DNA of 42,064 nucleotides from Candidatus Parcubacteria bacterium (GCA_002869205.1 PKTJ01000043.1:1-42064); one strand, 5' to 3'. Shown: positions 27,979-35,831, numbered from the stretch's first letter. Numbers and translations are program-made. Notes: a model not told the origin generated them from the sequence alone.

Positions 27979-28893
27979 ATGCCTGTCAAAAAAGCAGCTG
28001 GAACTGGCGCGCGCCGTCCCAAAAAACCTATCGCCTCACCTCCTCTAGGGAGTGAGAAAATGGATGATGTGAGAAAACTTTGTCATCCTCATGCACATAT
28101 GTCACATTTACATCGCACACATACACCATGTTGTGGTGGTTTTGCAAAGAAATTACTTGTGACATTTGTTGGAATCTTACTTGTGTATATGATTGTGTAT
28201 GTTGGCACCTTAATTCGTAATGAAATAAAAGCATACGATTATATCGGTATGTCTGATCGAATGGAACGTACTATTATGGTAGATGCTGTTGGAACTGTAG
28301 AGGTAAAACCAGATGTGGCAACGCTTCGTATGGGTGTGACTACCCAGGCTGACACAGTACAAAATGCTCAAACTGAAAATACTGAAAAAATGAATGCCCT
28401 GCATTTACGTATCGAGGCGCTCGGAATTTCTAGAGATGATGTAAAAACTACAAATTACGATGTATATCCACAGTATGATTGGACTGCTGAGGAAGGAAGT
28501 GAACTGGCAGGTTATGAAGTGAGTCAAAGTGTGATGATAAAAATGAAAGATACTGATGTGGCTGAAAAAGTGCTTGCACTCGCGGGAGAGCTTGGTATTA
28601 CTGATGTTGGTCAGCTTGAATATATTGTCGATGATCGAGAGGTATATCTTGCAGAGGCTCGCAAAGATGCACTCAAAAAAATCGCTGATAAAGCCGCAGT
28701 TCTTTCAAGGTCACTCGGTGTACGGTTTGTGAGTATTGCAAGTTATGATGAATATGAGGCTGGTGGAAATGATTATGGAATGGGGCGTATGTTTGCAGAA
28801 GTAGGATTTGGCGGCGGATCTCCCGAACCTGTTCTTGAAGAAGGCTTAAATGAGATTAGTCTCAATGTGACTGTCTCATTTGAGATTAGATAA
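27979..28893 (+). CDS. SIMPL-domain (DUF541) membrane-anchored protein with His/Cys-rich cytoplasmic tail
   Basis: 304 residues. Residues 1-55 are basic, then His/Cys-rich (RKLCHPHAHMSHLHRTHTPCC), unusual for the family and reminiscent of a metal-binding tail. One membrane helix follows (about 57-79; LLVTFVGILLVYMIVYVGTL). The rest (about 90-304) is a SIMPL/DUF541 domain: VDAVGTVEVKPDVATLRMGVTT, NAQTENTEKM, GISRDDVKTTNYDVYPQYDW, YEVSQSVMIK, ARKDALKKIADKAAVLSRSLG and a C-terminal EISLNVTVSFEIR strand. The positive N-terminus predicts the tail inside and the domain outside. SIMPL proteins are linked to envelope or oxidative stress in some bacteria, but the biochemical role is not settled. The gene has its own promoter and terminator. 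Confidence 0.85.
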   Translation: MPVKKAAGTGARRPKKPIASPPLGSEKMDDVRKLCHPHAHMSHLHRTHTPCCGGFAKKLLVTFVGILLVYMIVYVGTLIRNEIKAYDYIGMSDRMERTIMVDAVGTVEVKPDVATLRMGVTTQADTVQNAQTENTEKMNALHLRIEALGISRDDVKTTNYDVYPQYDWTAEEGSELAGYEVSQSVMIKMKDTDVAEKVLALAGELGITDVGQLEYIVDDREVYLAEARKDALKKIADKAAVLSRSLGVRFVSIASYDEYEAGGNDYGMGRMFAEVGFGGGSPEPVLEEGLNEISLNVTVSFEIR

Positions 28894-28910
28894 TAGTAGA
28901 TAACTTTTAT

Positions 28911-28942
28911 AAAAAATGACCTTTACAGTGGGTCATTTTTTT
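28911..28942 (+). terminator. Rho-independent terminator after the SIMPL gene
   Basis: An 11-bp stem AAAAAATGACC / GGTCATTTTTT (28911-28921 with 28931-28941) is followed by T and directly by the next -10 box. Confidence 0.85.
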
Positions 28943-28944
28943 AT

Positions 28945-28950
28945 TATAAT
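28945..28950 (+). promoter_or_regulatory. Probable -10 box of the 237-residue gene
   Basis: TATAAT lies in a very AT-rich stretch just after the SIMPL terminator. It predicts a leader of about 25 bases before the ATG at 28982. Confidence 0.5.
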
Positions 28951-28981
28951 ATATTATATATAATATATTTAATATTTTTCT

Positions 28982-29695
28982 ATGGGAGAAATACCAATTC
29001 CAGAAGAGGTATTACGCGAACAACGTGGTACGGATCGTGTAGGTGATACGCTAAAACAAGGTACAGGAGCTGAAATAGAAGGTGTAAAAGATGGTAGTCT
29101 CCGTGAAGGTGATGAACTTTCTTATACAACACGTGCAGGTAACGAAATCGATGTACGTGTAAAAGGCGGATCAGAAGATCCCGTAGATAAAAAAGGATTA
29201 CAATTTGAGCATATACCAAAAGAGGGAGAAGAAAAATTACCTGATTTTGCTATTACAGGTAGACAAACAGAGCAGGGTCAGTCTGGTGTATCTCAATCAG
29301 AAGGAACGCCTATTGATTCAACAGGTTCTGGTTCAGTAGAACAGCCTGTTGATTCTGTAAAAAGCTCCGAATTTCCAAATACAGAGAACTTTGGGCATAA
29401 AGCAACTGACGCAGAATTGGATAAATTTCACAAAGGGTTTGGTTCAGGAAATGATGACTATGAAAGTCTACAAAGACAGGCAGAAGCTGTTCAAATAGAA
29501 GGTTTGAAAGGAGAAATTGCACAAATGCCAGAAAATAATGTGGGTAGGCAAGCTACGCCAGATGATGCGTCTCAATTTTATAAAGGACTTGCATCTCAAG
29601 ATGATGATAAATTACAGGTGGAGAGGCAAATTGGTGGGGTTGAGCCACCAAATCAAGATGAAAATCAAGATGAAAATCTTTCCCTGGCAGCCTAA
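28982..29695 (+). CDS. Unrecognised hydrophilic protein with an internal repeat
   Basis: 237 residues; I do not recognise the family. It has no signal peptide, membrane helix or cysteine, and is rich in Gly, Glu, Asp, Gln and Ser, so much of it is probably disordered. The C-terminal half contains two related units: GHKATDAELDKFHKGFGSGN with the following DDYESLQRQ (about residues 140-168), and GRQATPDDASQFYKGLASQD with the following DDKLQVERQ (about 190-218). They may form small helical domains. It stands alone between its own -10 box and a strong terminator, which argues that it is really expressed. A cytoplasmic location is likely; function unknown. Confidence 0.75.
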   Translation: MGEIPIPEEVLREQRGTDRVGDTLKQGTGAEIEGVKDGSLREGDELSYTTRAGNEIDVRVKGGSEDPVDKKGLQFEHIPKEGEEKLPDFAITGRQTEQGQSGVSQSEGTPIDSTGSGSVEQPVDSVKSSEFPNTENFGHKATDAELDKFHKGFGSGNDDYESLQRQAEAVQIEGLKGEIAQMPENNVGRQATPDDASQFYKGLASQDDDKLQVERQIGGVEPPNQDENQDENLSLAA

Positions 29696-29710
29696 GATAA
29701 TTATGTATTT

Positions 29711-29740
29711 AAAAACAGCCTTCACGAGAGGTTGTTTTTT
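29711..29740 (+). terminator. Rho-independent terminator after the 237-residue gene
   Basis: AAAAACAGCCT / AGGTTGTTTTT form an 11-bp stem (one G-U) at 29711-29721 with 29729-29739, running into a T tract. Confidence 0.88.
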
Positions 29741-29741
29741 T

Positions 29742-29749
29742 TGTATAAT
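29742..29749 (+). promoter_or_regulatory. Probable promoter of eno
   Basis: TGTATAAT gives a consensus TATAAT (29744-29749) with TG directly before it. It lies just after the terminator T tract. Transcription would start near 29756, so the eno leader of about 120 bases would contain the whole palindromic element at 29757-29870. Confidence 0.5.
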
Positions 29750-29756
29750 GGTTATG

Positions 29757-29870
29757 TCATCCTGAGTCCGAAAGACGAAGGATCTTTCTTACCTAAGACT
29801 TTTGGTAAGATACAGACATATATTTAAAAAAGAGCGCAGTAAGATAGATTCTTCACTTCGTTCAGAATGA
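29757..29870. repeat. Palindromic repeat in the eno leader
   Basis: The ends are imperfect inverted copies: TCATCCTGAG...GAAGGATCT from 29757, and AGATTCTTCACTTCGTTCAG with AATGA to 29870. A 7-bp inner inverted repeat TCTTACC / GGTAAGA lies at 29787-29793 and 29804-29810. The termini resemble the tcatcctgagcgaag...gaaggatct class of palindromes dispersed in many bacterial genomes. It is non-coding and ends 7 bases before the eno ATG. Confidence 0.75.
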
Positions 29871-29877
29871 TAGAACT

Positions 29878-31134
29878 ATGAAAAAAACAACTATCAAAAA
29901 TGTCACTGCACGTGAGATTATCGATTCTCGAGGGAATCCAACAGTTGAGGCGAAGGTATTTTTAGCTGATGGGACGGTGGCAAAAGCAGCGGTCCCTTCT
30001 GGGGCATCTACTGGTACACATGAGGCACTTGAGCTTCGTGATGGGGCCAGGAGGTATGGAGGTAAAGGTGTTTTAAAAGCTGTGAAAAATATAAATACAC
30101 TTATTGCAAAAGCTCTTAAAGGTAAAGATGCGTCGATGCAGCGAAAGATAGATGAGGTCATGCTTGAGCTTGATGGTACTGATAATAAAAAGAAACTTGG
30201 TGCCAATGCAATTCTTGCGGTATCTCTTGCGTGTGCACGAGCCGCAGCGTTATCAAAAAAGAAGCCACTCTATAAACATATTCGTGACACATATAGACTC
30301 AAAGAAAAAGGATGGCGTATGCCAATTGCAACCATGAATATTTTGAATGGAGGACGTCATGCTGACAATAATCTGACGTGTCAGGAATTTATGGTGGTAC
30401 CGATTCATAAACGCATGTCTGAACGCGTGCGTATGGGGTCTCAGATTTTTCATTCTCTCAGAGCAATTTTGAACAACAAGGGCTATGCAACAGGAGTGGG
30501 TGATGAAGGTGGTTTTGCTCCTGATTTGCTCAACAATGAACGTGCTATACAGCTTATCATAAAAGCGATCCGTGATTCTGGTTTTACGCCAGGAAAAAAT
30601 GTCTTTATTGCGTTTGATATCGCAGCATCAGAGTTTTATCGCAAAGGTAAATATTATTTTGCATCTCCTTCACAGTCTGCCACAGCAGACAAAATGATTC
30701 GTGTGCTTCAATCTTGGGTAAAAAGATATCCTATCATATCCATAGAAGATCCTCTTGCAGAAGATGACTGGGAAAACTGGAAGATCTTTACCAAAAAATT
30801 AGGCAAGCGTGTTACCATTGTTGGTGATGATTTGTTTGTTACTAACAGTGAACGGATCCAAAAGGGAATTGACGAAAAAGTAGGTAATGCTGTTTTGATC
30901 AAACTCAATCAAATAGGGAGTTTATCAGAAACCGTTGACGCAATTTATTTGGCAAAGAAAAATAAATATAAGATTTCCGTCTCTCATCGTAGTGGAGAGA
31001 CTGCAGACACGTTTATTGCAGATCTGGCCGTTGCAGTTAATTCTGACTTTATCAAGACAGGGTCAATGAGTAGGAGCGAGCGTGTTGAGAAATATAATAG
31101 ATTGATGGAGATTGAACAAGAGATCGGTGTATAA
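29878..31134 (+). CDS. eno: Enolase
   Basis: 418 residues, normal length. It converts 2-phosphoglycerate to phosphoenolpyruvate with magnesium. N-terminal REIIDSRGNPTVEAKVFL and the mobile loop PSGASTGTHEALELRD are typical. The catalytic Glu210 is in GDEGGFAP, metal ligands are Asp247 (AFDIAASE), Glu290 (SIEDPL) and Asp317 or Asp318 (VGDDLF), and the catalytic Lys342 is in LIKLNQIG; SHRSGETADTFIADLAV completes the signature. The start ATG 29878 is supported by the conserved N-terminus. The leader carries a palindromic repeat and no Shine-Dalgarno sequence. A bidirectional terminator separates it from the convergent TrmB-like regulator gene. Two phosphoglycerate mutase genes, supplying its substrate, lie a short way downstream. 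Confidence 0.98.
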   Translation: MKKTTIKNVTAREIIDSRGNPTVEAKVFLADGTVAKAAVPSGASTGTHEALELRDGARRYGGKGVLKAVKNINTLIAKALKGKDASMQRKIDEVMLELDGTDNKKKLGANAILAVSLACARAAALSKKKPLYKHIRDTYRLKEKGWRMPIATMNILNGGRHADNNLTCQEFMVVPIHKRMSERVRMGSQIFHSLRAILNNKGYATGVGDEGGFAPDLLNNERAIQLIIKAIRDSGFTPGKNVFIAFDIAASEFYRKGKYYFASPSQSATADKMIRVLQSWVKRYPIISIEDPLAEDDWENWKIFTKKLGKRVTIVGDDLFVTNSERIQKGIDEKVGNAVLIKLNQIGSLSETVDAIYLAKKNKYKISVSHRSGETADTFIADLAVAVNSDFIKTGSMSRSERVEKYNRLMEIEQEIGV

Positions 31135-31147
31135 AAGATATAAAAAC

Positions 31148-31175
31148 AAAAAATAGAGAAAATTCTCTATTTTTT
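31148..31175. terminator. Bidirectional terminator between eno and the TrmB-like gene
   Basis: A perfect 12-bp stem AAAAAATAGAGA / TCTCTATTTTTT (31148-31159 with 31164-31175) has A and T tracts on either side, suitable for both convergent genes. Confidence 0.92.
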
Positions 31176-31189
31176 AATATGTTATTTTT

Positions 31190-31951
31190 TTATATTTCTT
31201 TACTTATCCCCCAGAGGTGTTCAAAAATATTGAGTTGTGTTTGGTGTATATGTAAATCGTCTATCATGATTCCCATCATGTCATCTTTTCTAAGAGTGAG
31301 ATAGCTTACCTTGGTGTCATAGATATGGATACTTGTGTGAGCTGGTTTTATTGCTTTATCAAGCATGCGAATGCCAAGAAGTGTACTTTTTTCTTTAAGT
31401 GCAAGTTTTTTTGCTTGAGGAGTGTTGTATACAAGCATTTTTTTCTCTAATTTTCTTTGTTCACACATGAGTCTGTAGCGTTTGTTTATTTGTGGAAGAT
31501 GTTTTAGGGATGCTTCTATATCTACAATTGAGTATATTGGTTTGGAAGATATAAATGTGTCTTCAAGTGCTTCGGATATTCCTTCTTTTCCTCCAAAAAA
31601 ATGAACACCAGGTTTATGTTTTGTAAGGTTGTATTGTGGCATGAGGGACTTGAGTGTATTTTGTAAATCTTGTGAGATTCGTTCAGTTTCATTTCTTTTT
31701 TCATCTGCGAGAGGTGCGAGCTTGGATGGGTGCGCTGGACCATAGAGAGCGACCTTGCCTTGTTTTCTATAGGTAATAAATTTGCGTGATAAAAGACTGC
31801 TCAATGTTTCATATACGGTTGTTCTACTCATGTTTGTGATTTTGATCAACGCAGGAACACTCAATTCGCCTTGTTTGTTGAGTATGAGGTAGAGTGTAGC
31901 TTCGTGTGGGGCAAGACCACAGGATACGAGTGTATTGTGTTCAAATTTCAT
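31190..31951 (-). CDS. TrmB-like transcriptional regulator
   Basis: 253 residues, close to the size of TrmB-family regulators. The N-terminal winged helix-turn-helix is clear: LVSCGLAPHEATLYLILNKQ, then SVPALIKITNMSRTTVYETL and SSLLSRKFITYRKQGKVALY. A coiled segment (about 75-105) and a C-terminal region (GVHFFGGKEGISEALEDTF, HTSIHIYDTKVSYLT, IMIDDLHIHQTQLNIFEHLW) resemble the sensor part of the family. Archaeal TrmB proteins respond to sugars and control sugar uptake and glycolysis. Its place between eno and gpmI suggests, but does not prove, a similar role here. The start is ATG 31951, 13 bases after the stop of the membrane-protein gene on the same strand, so the two are probably one transcript. 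Confidence 0.8.
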   Translation of the reverse strand: MKFEHNTLVSCGLAPHEATLYLILNKQGELSVPALIKITNMSRTTVYETLSSLLSRKFITYRKQGKVALYGPAHPSKLAPLADEKRNETERISQDLQNTLKSLMPQYNLTKHKPGVHFFGGKEGISEALEDTFISSKPIYSIVDIEASLKHLPQINKRYRLMCEQRKLEKKMLVYNTPQAKKLALKEKSTLLGIRMLDKAIKPAHTSIHIYDTKVSYLTLRKDDMMGIMIDDLHIHQTQLNIFEHLWGISKEI

Positions 31952-31964
31952 AAAATTAATATGA

Positions 31965-32474
31965 CTAGAATGTTCTGTTCGTTGCTTGTTCTATATTTGG
32001 TCGATGAATAATGAGAAGTAGTATGGATGGTACAGCAAAATACAGAAATAGTTTTAAATCATCAGTCATAACACCAAGTACAAGACCATAAATTGCAATT
32101 GATTCTGCCATTGCATTTTTAAGTAGAAACGATACAAAATAGGCGGTAATAAGGCGCATGTCTTCACGTTCTTTTTCATCCATTTTGTCTAATGGTTGAT
32201 TAGGGTGGTGGTTTTGTAGTTTAATTTGCGATGTCATTTTTTTGACAAGAAAATCGGGGAAGAAAAATGATAGCATGCCTATTACGATTGATATTATAAC
32301 TAAGGTGGAAACAAAAGCATTGTTGGGCGGGGTAGAGCTTAATTCAGTTCCAGTCATTGTAATTTTGTATAAGACACCCATATAGAAAATAGGGGCAATT
32401 AAAAATATTCCCCAGATGAGGTTCATTTTTAGCTTCAAAGACTTGGACGTTTTCTCAAAATGAGGCGTAGGCAT
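31965..32474 (-). CDS. Unrecognised membrane protein with four predicted helices
   Basis: 169 residues; family not recognised. Hydrophobic stretches at about 18-38 (MNLIWGIFLIAPIFYMGVLY), 53-75 (AFVSTLVIISIVIGMLSFFF), 108-133 and 138-156 suggest four membrane helices. A charged loop (about 80-107, LQNHHPNQPLDKMDEKERED) lies between helices 2 and 3. The basic N-terminus suggests it is inside. There are no catalytic motifs or cysteines. It is first in a two-gene unit with the TrmB-like regulator, so it could be a membrane partner of that regulator or merely its co-transcribed neighbour. The start is ATG 32474, divergent from gpmI. Confidence 0.7.
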   Translation of the reverse strand: MPTPHFEKTSKSLKLKMNLIWGIFLIAPIFYMGVLYKITMTGTELSSTPPNNAFVSTLVIISIVIGMLSFFFPDFLVKKMTSQIKLQNHHPNQPLDKMDEKEREDMRLITAYFVSFLLKNAMAESIAIYGLVLGVMTDDLKLFLYFAVPSILLLIIHRPNIEQATNRTF

Positions 32475-32570
32475 ATTTTTTAGCTTATTTATTAATATAA
32501 TAACTTGTGTAAGTATATACCAAAAGGCAGGATTGAATCAATCCTCAAAATAGGCTATACTATCTCTACT
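32475..32570. promoter_or_regulatory. Divergent promoter region, membrane protein gene / first gpmI
   Basis: TATAAT at 32496-32501 could serve the plus strand, and its complement ATTATATTAA reads as a -10 toward the minus-strand gene. A second plus-strand box, TATACT at 32556-32561, would start transcription near 32568, at the gpmI ATG (32571), again giving an almost leaderless message. GATTGAATCAATC (32531-32543) is a perfect inverted repeat, 6-bp arms around one base, and could be an operator. Confidence 0.45.
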
Positions 32571-34154
32571 ATGACAGGATCAAAAGTACCAAAAAAACAA
32601 GTAAAAAGTAAGCGTGAAGGACCTACGCTTCTTATTATTTTAGACGGATTTGGGCTTGCTGACCCGAAAGAAAAGGGGAATGCAATAACGCCTCAGACCG
32701 CGCCACATATTTTTGGGTATATGAAAAAGTATCCAAATTCAACACTCAAAACATATGGTGAGCATGTTGGATTGTTCAAAGGTCAGCAAGGTAATTCAGA
32801 AGCAGGGCACATGAATATTGGTGCTGGTAGAATTGTAAAACAAGACTTAGTTGAAATTTCAGACGCAATCCATAATGGGACGTTCTATAAAAAAGAAGCT
32901 TTCAAACAAGCTATTCATCATGTGAAGAAGTACAAAACTGCCGTTCATATTATGGGACTTTTGACTGATGGCAATAGTGCTCATGCGTATCCTGAACACT
33001 TGTATGCGACGCTTGAACTGTGCCGTCGTGAAAAAATAGACAAAGTTTATTTGCATCTATTTACTGATGGACGAGATTCACCTCCACATGCTGCGGCGAC
33101 GTATTTATACGAATTACGTGGGCATATGATGGCACATGAAAAGATAGCAACAATTATGGGGCGCTTTTATGGAATGGATAGAAATAAATATTGGGATCGT
33201 ACCAAACAGGCATACGAAGCTATGATACTTGGCAAAGGTTGTGCCGCCCCAAGTGCTGAAGAGGCAATATCTCAGAGTTACAATCGCAATGAAACAGATG
33301 AGTTTATTTGTCCAACGGTAATTGTCGAGGGAAATAAACCTGTGGCAACGATCAAAGATAATGATGCTATATTTTTTATTAACGCACGTAGTGATAGGGC
33401 GCGACAGATTACCAAGGTTTTTGTACAAAAGGATTTCAATAAGATGAATCCAGGAAGTTTCAAGCGTGCGAAGTATCCAAAAAACACACGATTTGTTGCT
33501 ATGACAGATTTTGGCCCAGATCTTGAAGGCATTTTTACGGTATTTCCATCTCCTGACTTGGTTGGCACTTTGCCAATGGCGCTTCACGAGAAGGAACAAC
33601 TATATATTGCAGAGTCAGAGAAGTATGCACATGTGACATACTTTATAAATGGTGGTTATGCAGATCATGTAGGAGGGGAAGTCCGTATGAAGATTGATTC
33701 AAAAGAAACAAAAAGCTATGACAAAAAACCTGAGATGTCAGCCGCAGGAGTTGCTGATGAAATTATTCGTTATTTAGAAAAAGATTACTTGGATTTTTGT
33801 TGTGTAAATTTTGCCAATCCAGACATGGTTGGTCATACAGGAAATCTTCAAGCAGGAAAGAAAGCAGTGGCAGAAGTGGATTCTCAGGTGAAGAGAATTG
33901 TTGACATAATTGTGAAAAAAAATGGACAAGCGCTTATTATCGCAGATCATGGAAATGCAGAAGTGATGATAAATAAAAAAACAGGAGAGATTATGACTGA
34001 ACATACCACTAATCCGGTGCCGTGTATATTGATCAAGAATAATATCGAAGGCATAAAAATTAAAAATGGTATTTTGGCGGATGTCGCACCAACTATCTTG
34101 AAGATGATGGGTGTGGAGAAGCCAGAAGAGATGACCGGAAAATCTTTAATTTAG
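32571..34154 (+). CDS. gpmI: 2,3-bisphosphoglycerate-independent phosphoglycerate mutase, copy 1
   Basis: 527 residues from ATG 32571; the frame stays open to 32505, but only the ATG start fits the promoter and the family. The enzyme interconverts 3- and 2-phosphoglycerate using two metal ions and a phosphoserine. The alkaline-phosphatase-fold motifs are present: LLIILDGFGL with metal Asp, the nucleophile Ser76 in GQQGNSEAGHMNIGAGR, FTDGRDSPP, GRFYGMDRNKYWDR, ADHGNAE and TEHTTNPVP, plus AESEKYAHVTYFINGG. The substrate-loop segment reads FFINARSDRARQ instead of the usual FNFRPDRARQ, a difference from copy 2. It is followed after 99 bases by a second full gpmI. The basic N-terminal extension (residues 1-16) is not usual for the family. 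Confidence 0.94.
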   Translation: MTGSKVPKKQVKSKREGPTLLIILDGFGLADPKEKGNAITPQTAPHIFGYMKKYPNSTLKTYGEHVGLFKGQQGNSEAGHMNIGAGRIVKQDLVEISDAIHNGTFYKKEAFKQAIHHVKKYKTAVHIMGLLTDGNSAHAYPEHLYATLELCRREKIDKVYLHLFTDGRDSPPHAAATYLYELRGHMMAHEKIATIMGRFYGMDRNKYWDRTKQAYEAMILGKGCAAPSAEEAISQSYNRNETDEFICPTVIVEGNKPVATIKDNDAIFFINARSDRARQITKVFVQKDFNKMNPGSFKRAKYPKNTRFVAMTDFGPDLEGIFTVFPSPDLVGTLPMALHEKEQLYIAESEKYAHVTYFINGGYADHVGGEVRMKIDSKETKSYDKKPEMSAAGVADEIIRYLEKDYLDFCCVNFANPDMVGHTGNLQAGKKAVAEVDSQVKRIVDIIVKKNGQALIIADHGNAEVMINKKTGEIMTEHTTNPVPCILIKNNIEGIKIKNGILADVAPTILKMMGVEKPEEMTGKSLI

Positions 34155-34253
34155 ATCCTGATATTCAGATACCCGTAGGGCATCCCTCTTCGGGGATAAT
34201 CCAGATTTACAGATATCTGTAAATCTGGATTATCCGGAAATCAGAATATTATT
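34155..34253. repeat. Perfect 42-bp palindrome and shared repeat between the two gpmI genes
   Basis: 34194-34235 is a perfect palindrome of 42 bases centred on GATATC at 34212-34217, able to form a 20-bp-class hairpin. Its right arm continues to 34242, and 34223-34242 is identical to the right inverted repeat of the GxxExxY cassette (22027-22046). Upstream, atacccgtagggcatc (34169-34184) recurs at 20043-20058 with one change and leads into a small CATCCC...GGGGAT hairpin. No T tract follows, so it is not a typical terminator. Confidence 0.9.
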
Positions 34254-35831
34254 ATGAATAGACCAAAACCAGTAGTGCTCGCTATCCTCGATGGATGGGG
34301 TATTGCACCTGACGGCAAAGGAAATGCTATCACACGAGCAAAGACTCCTACGTTTGATAAGTTTGTGCGTGAGTATCCTGCCATGACCCTTTTTGCTTCG
34401 GGAAATGAAGTCGGTTTGTCGTTTGGTGAAATGGGTAATTCTGAGGTAGGGCATCTCAATATTGGTGCAGGTCGTGTGTATTACCAAACACTCCCGCGTA
34501 TTAATAAGACCATTGATGATGGAACTTTTTTTGATAACAAAGCGTTTTTGTCTGCGACAGATCGTGTCAAAAAAAATAAATCAAAACTACATTTGATTGG
34601 ACTGGTAAGTCCGGGAAATGTGCATGCAAGTCAGGATCATTTATATGCACTTTTGGAATTGGCAAAAAAACAAAAAGTAAAAGAAGTCTATGTACATGTC
34701 ATACTCGATGGACGTGACACGATATATAATTCTGGCATTGATTTTGTAAAACAACTACAGAAAAAAATGAAGAAGTTGAAGGTGGGGGAGATCGCGAGTA
34801 TCTCTGGTCGATATTTTGCTATGGATCGAGATAATAGATGGGACAGGTGTGAGAAAGCATATCTTGCGATGGCAGAAGGAAAATCGTCTGAATATTTCAA
34901 AGATCCGGTAGACGCACTAGAGAGTTCGTATAAAAATGAAGTATATGATGAGGAGTTTGTACCTGTCGTAATAGGAAAAGAAGGTAAGCCTACTACAATC
35001 GTAGAAAAGGGCGATGCAGCAATATTTTTTAATTTTCGTCCAGATCGTGCGCGTCAGTTGACCAAAGCATTTGTGCTGCCTGGGTTTAGTAAATTTGATC
35101 GAGAGTATATAAAAGACTTGTTTTTTGTCACTATGACTGAGTATGAAAAAGAAACTCCAGTGACTGTGGCATACAATCCGGTAGTCGTACATAATTCTCT
35201 CGCAGAGGTTATAAGCAAGGCAGGGCTCAAACAATTTCATATTGCTGAGACAGAAAAATATGCACACATTACTTTTTTCTTAAATGGTACTGTTGAAGAT
35301 CCTTTTGATAAGGAAGATCGTCTCATTATTCCTTCGCCAAAAGTGTCTTCATATGACAAGGCTCCAAAAATGTCAGCCTCAAAGATTACCAAAGAAGTTG
35401 TGAAGGCTATTGAATCAGACAAGTATGATGCTATTATCTTAAACTATGCAAACGCTGACATGGTAGGGCATACAGGAGATACCGATGCCACAATAAAAGG
35501 TTGTGAAGAAGTAGACAAAGGTTTAGGAAAAATTGCTGATTATATTTTGGCACAAGATGGTGTCTTACTTGTCACTGCTGATCATGGTAATGGCGAAGAA
35601 GTGTCCAATTTACAAACAGGTGAAATGGACAAAGAACATAGTACCAATCCGGTGCCTTTTCTCATTGTTGGGAATGAATATAAAGGTCAGGCAGGATCTG
35701 CTGGCGATCCCCCAGATGGAGATATGAGTTTGATGCACCCTGTGGGAGTTTTGGCTGATGTGGCACCAACCATGCTAAAGATCTTGGATGTAGACCAGCC
35801 AAAAGAAATGACAGGTAGGGCATTGATATAA
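34254..35831 (+). CDS. gpmI: 2,3-bisphosphoglycerate-independent phosphoglycerate mutase, copy 2
   Basis: 525 residues from ATG 34254. All hallmark motifs are present and closer to the family consensus than in copy 1: VLAILDGWGIAPDGKGNAIT, nucleophile Ser63 in MGNSEVGHLNIGAGR, VILDGRDT, SGRYFAMDRDNRWDR, FFNFRPDRARQLTKAF, AETEKYAHITFFLNGT, VTADHGNGEE and KEHSTNPVPFLI. The region near the C-terminus has a Gly/Asp loop (QAGSAGDPPDGDMSLMHPVG) before LADVAPTML. The two copies differ throughout, so this is an old duplication or independent acquisition. This copy is likely the housekeeping enzyme that, with gap, pgk and eno, completes lower glycolysis. The ATG lies 11 bases after the repeat at 34223-34242; no Shine-Dalgarno sequence is seen. 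Confidence 0.97.
   Translation: MNRPKPVVLAILDGWGIAPDGKGNAITRAKTPTFDKFVREYPAMTLFASGNEVGLSFGEMGNSEVGHLNIGAGRVYYQTLPRINKTIDDGTFFDNKAFLSATDRVKKNKSKLHLIGLVSPGNVHASQDHLYALLELAKKQKVKEVYVHVILDGRDTIYNSGIDFVKQLQKKMKKLKVGEIASISGRYFAMDRDNRWDRCEKAYLAMAEGKSSEYFKDPVDALESSYKNEVYDEEFVPVVIGKEGKPTTIVEKGDAAIFFNFRPDRARQLTKAFVLPGFSKFDREYIKDLFFVTMTEYEKETPVTVAYNPVVVHNSLAEVISKAGLKQFHIAETEKYAHITFFLNGTVEDPFDKEDRLIIPSPKVSSYDKAPKMSASKITKEVVKAIESDKYDAIILNYANADMVGHTGDTDATIKGCEEVDKGLGKIADYILAQDGVLLVTADHGNGEEVSNLQTGEMDKEHSTNPVPFLIVGNEYKGQAGSAGDPPDGDMSLMHPVGVLADVAPTMLKILDVDQPKEMTGRALI

Noticed and set aside
32505-32570. Upstream extension of the first gpmI
   Set aside because: The extra 22 residues are not conserved and a -10 box (32556-32561) lies inside them.
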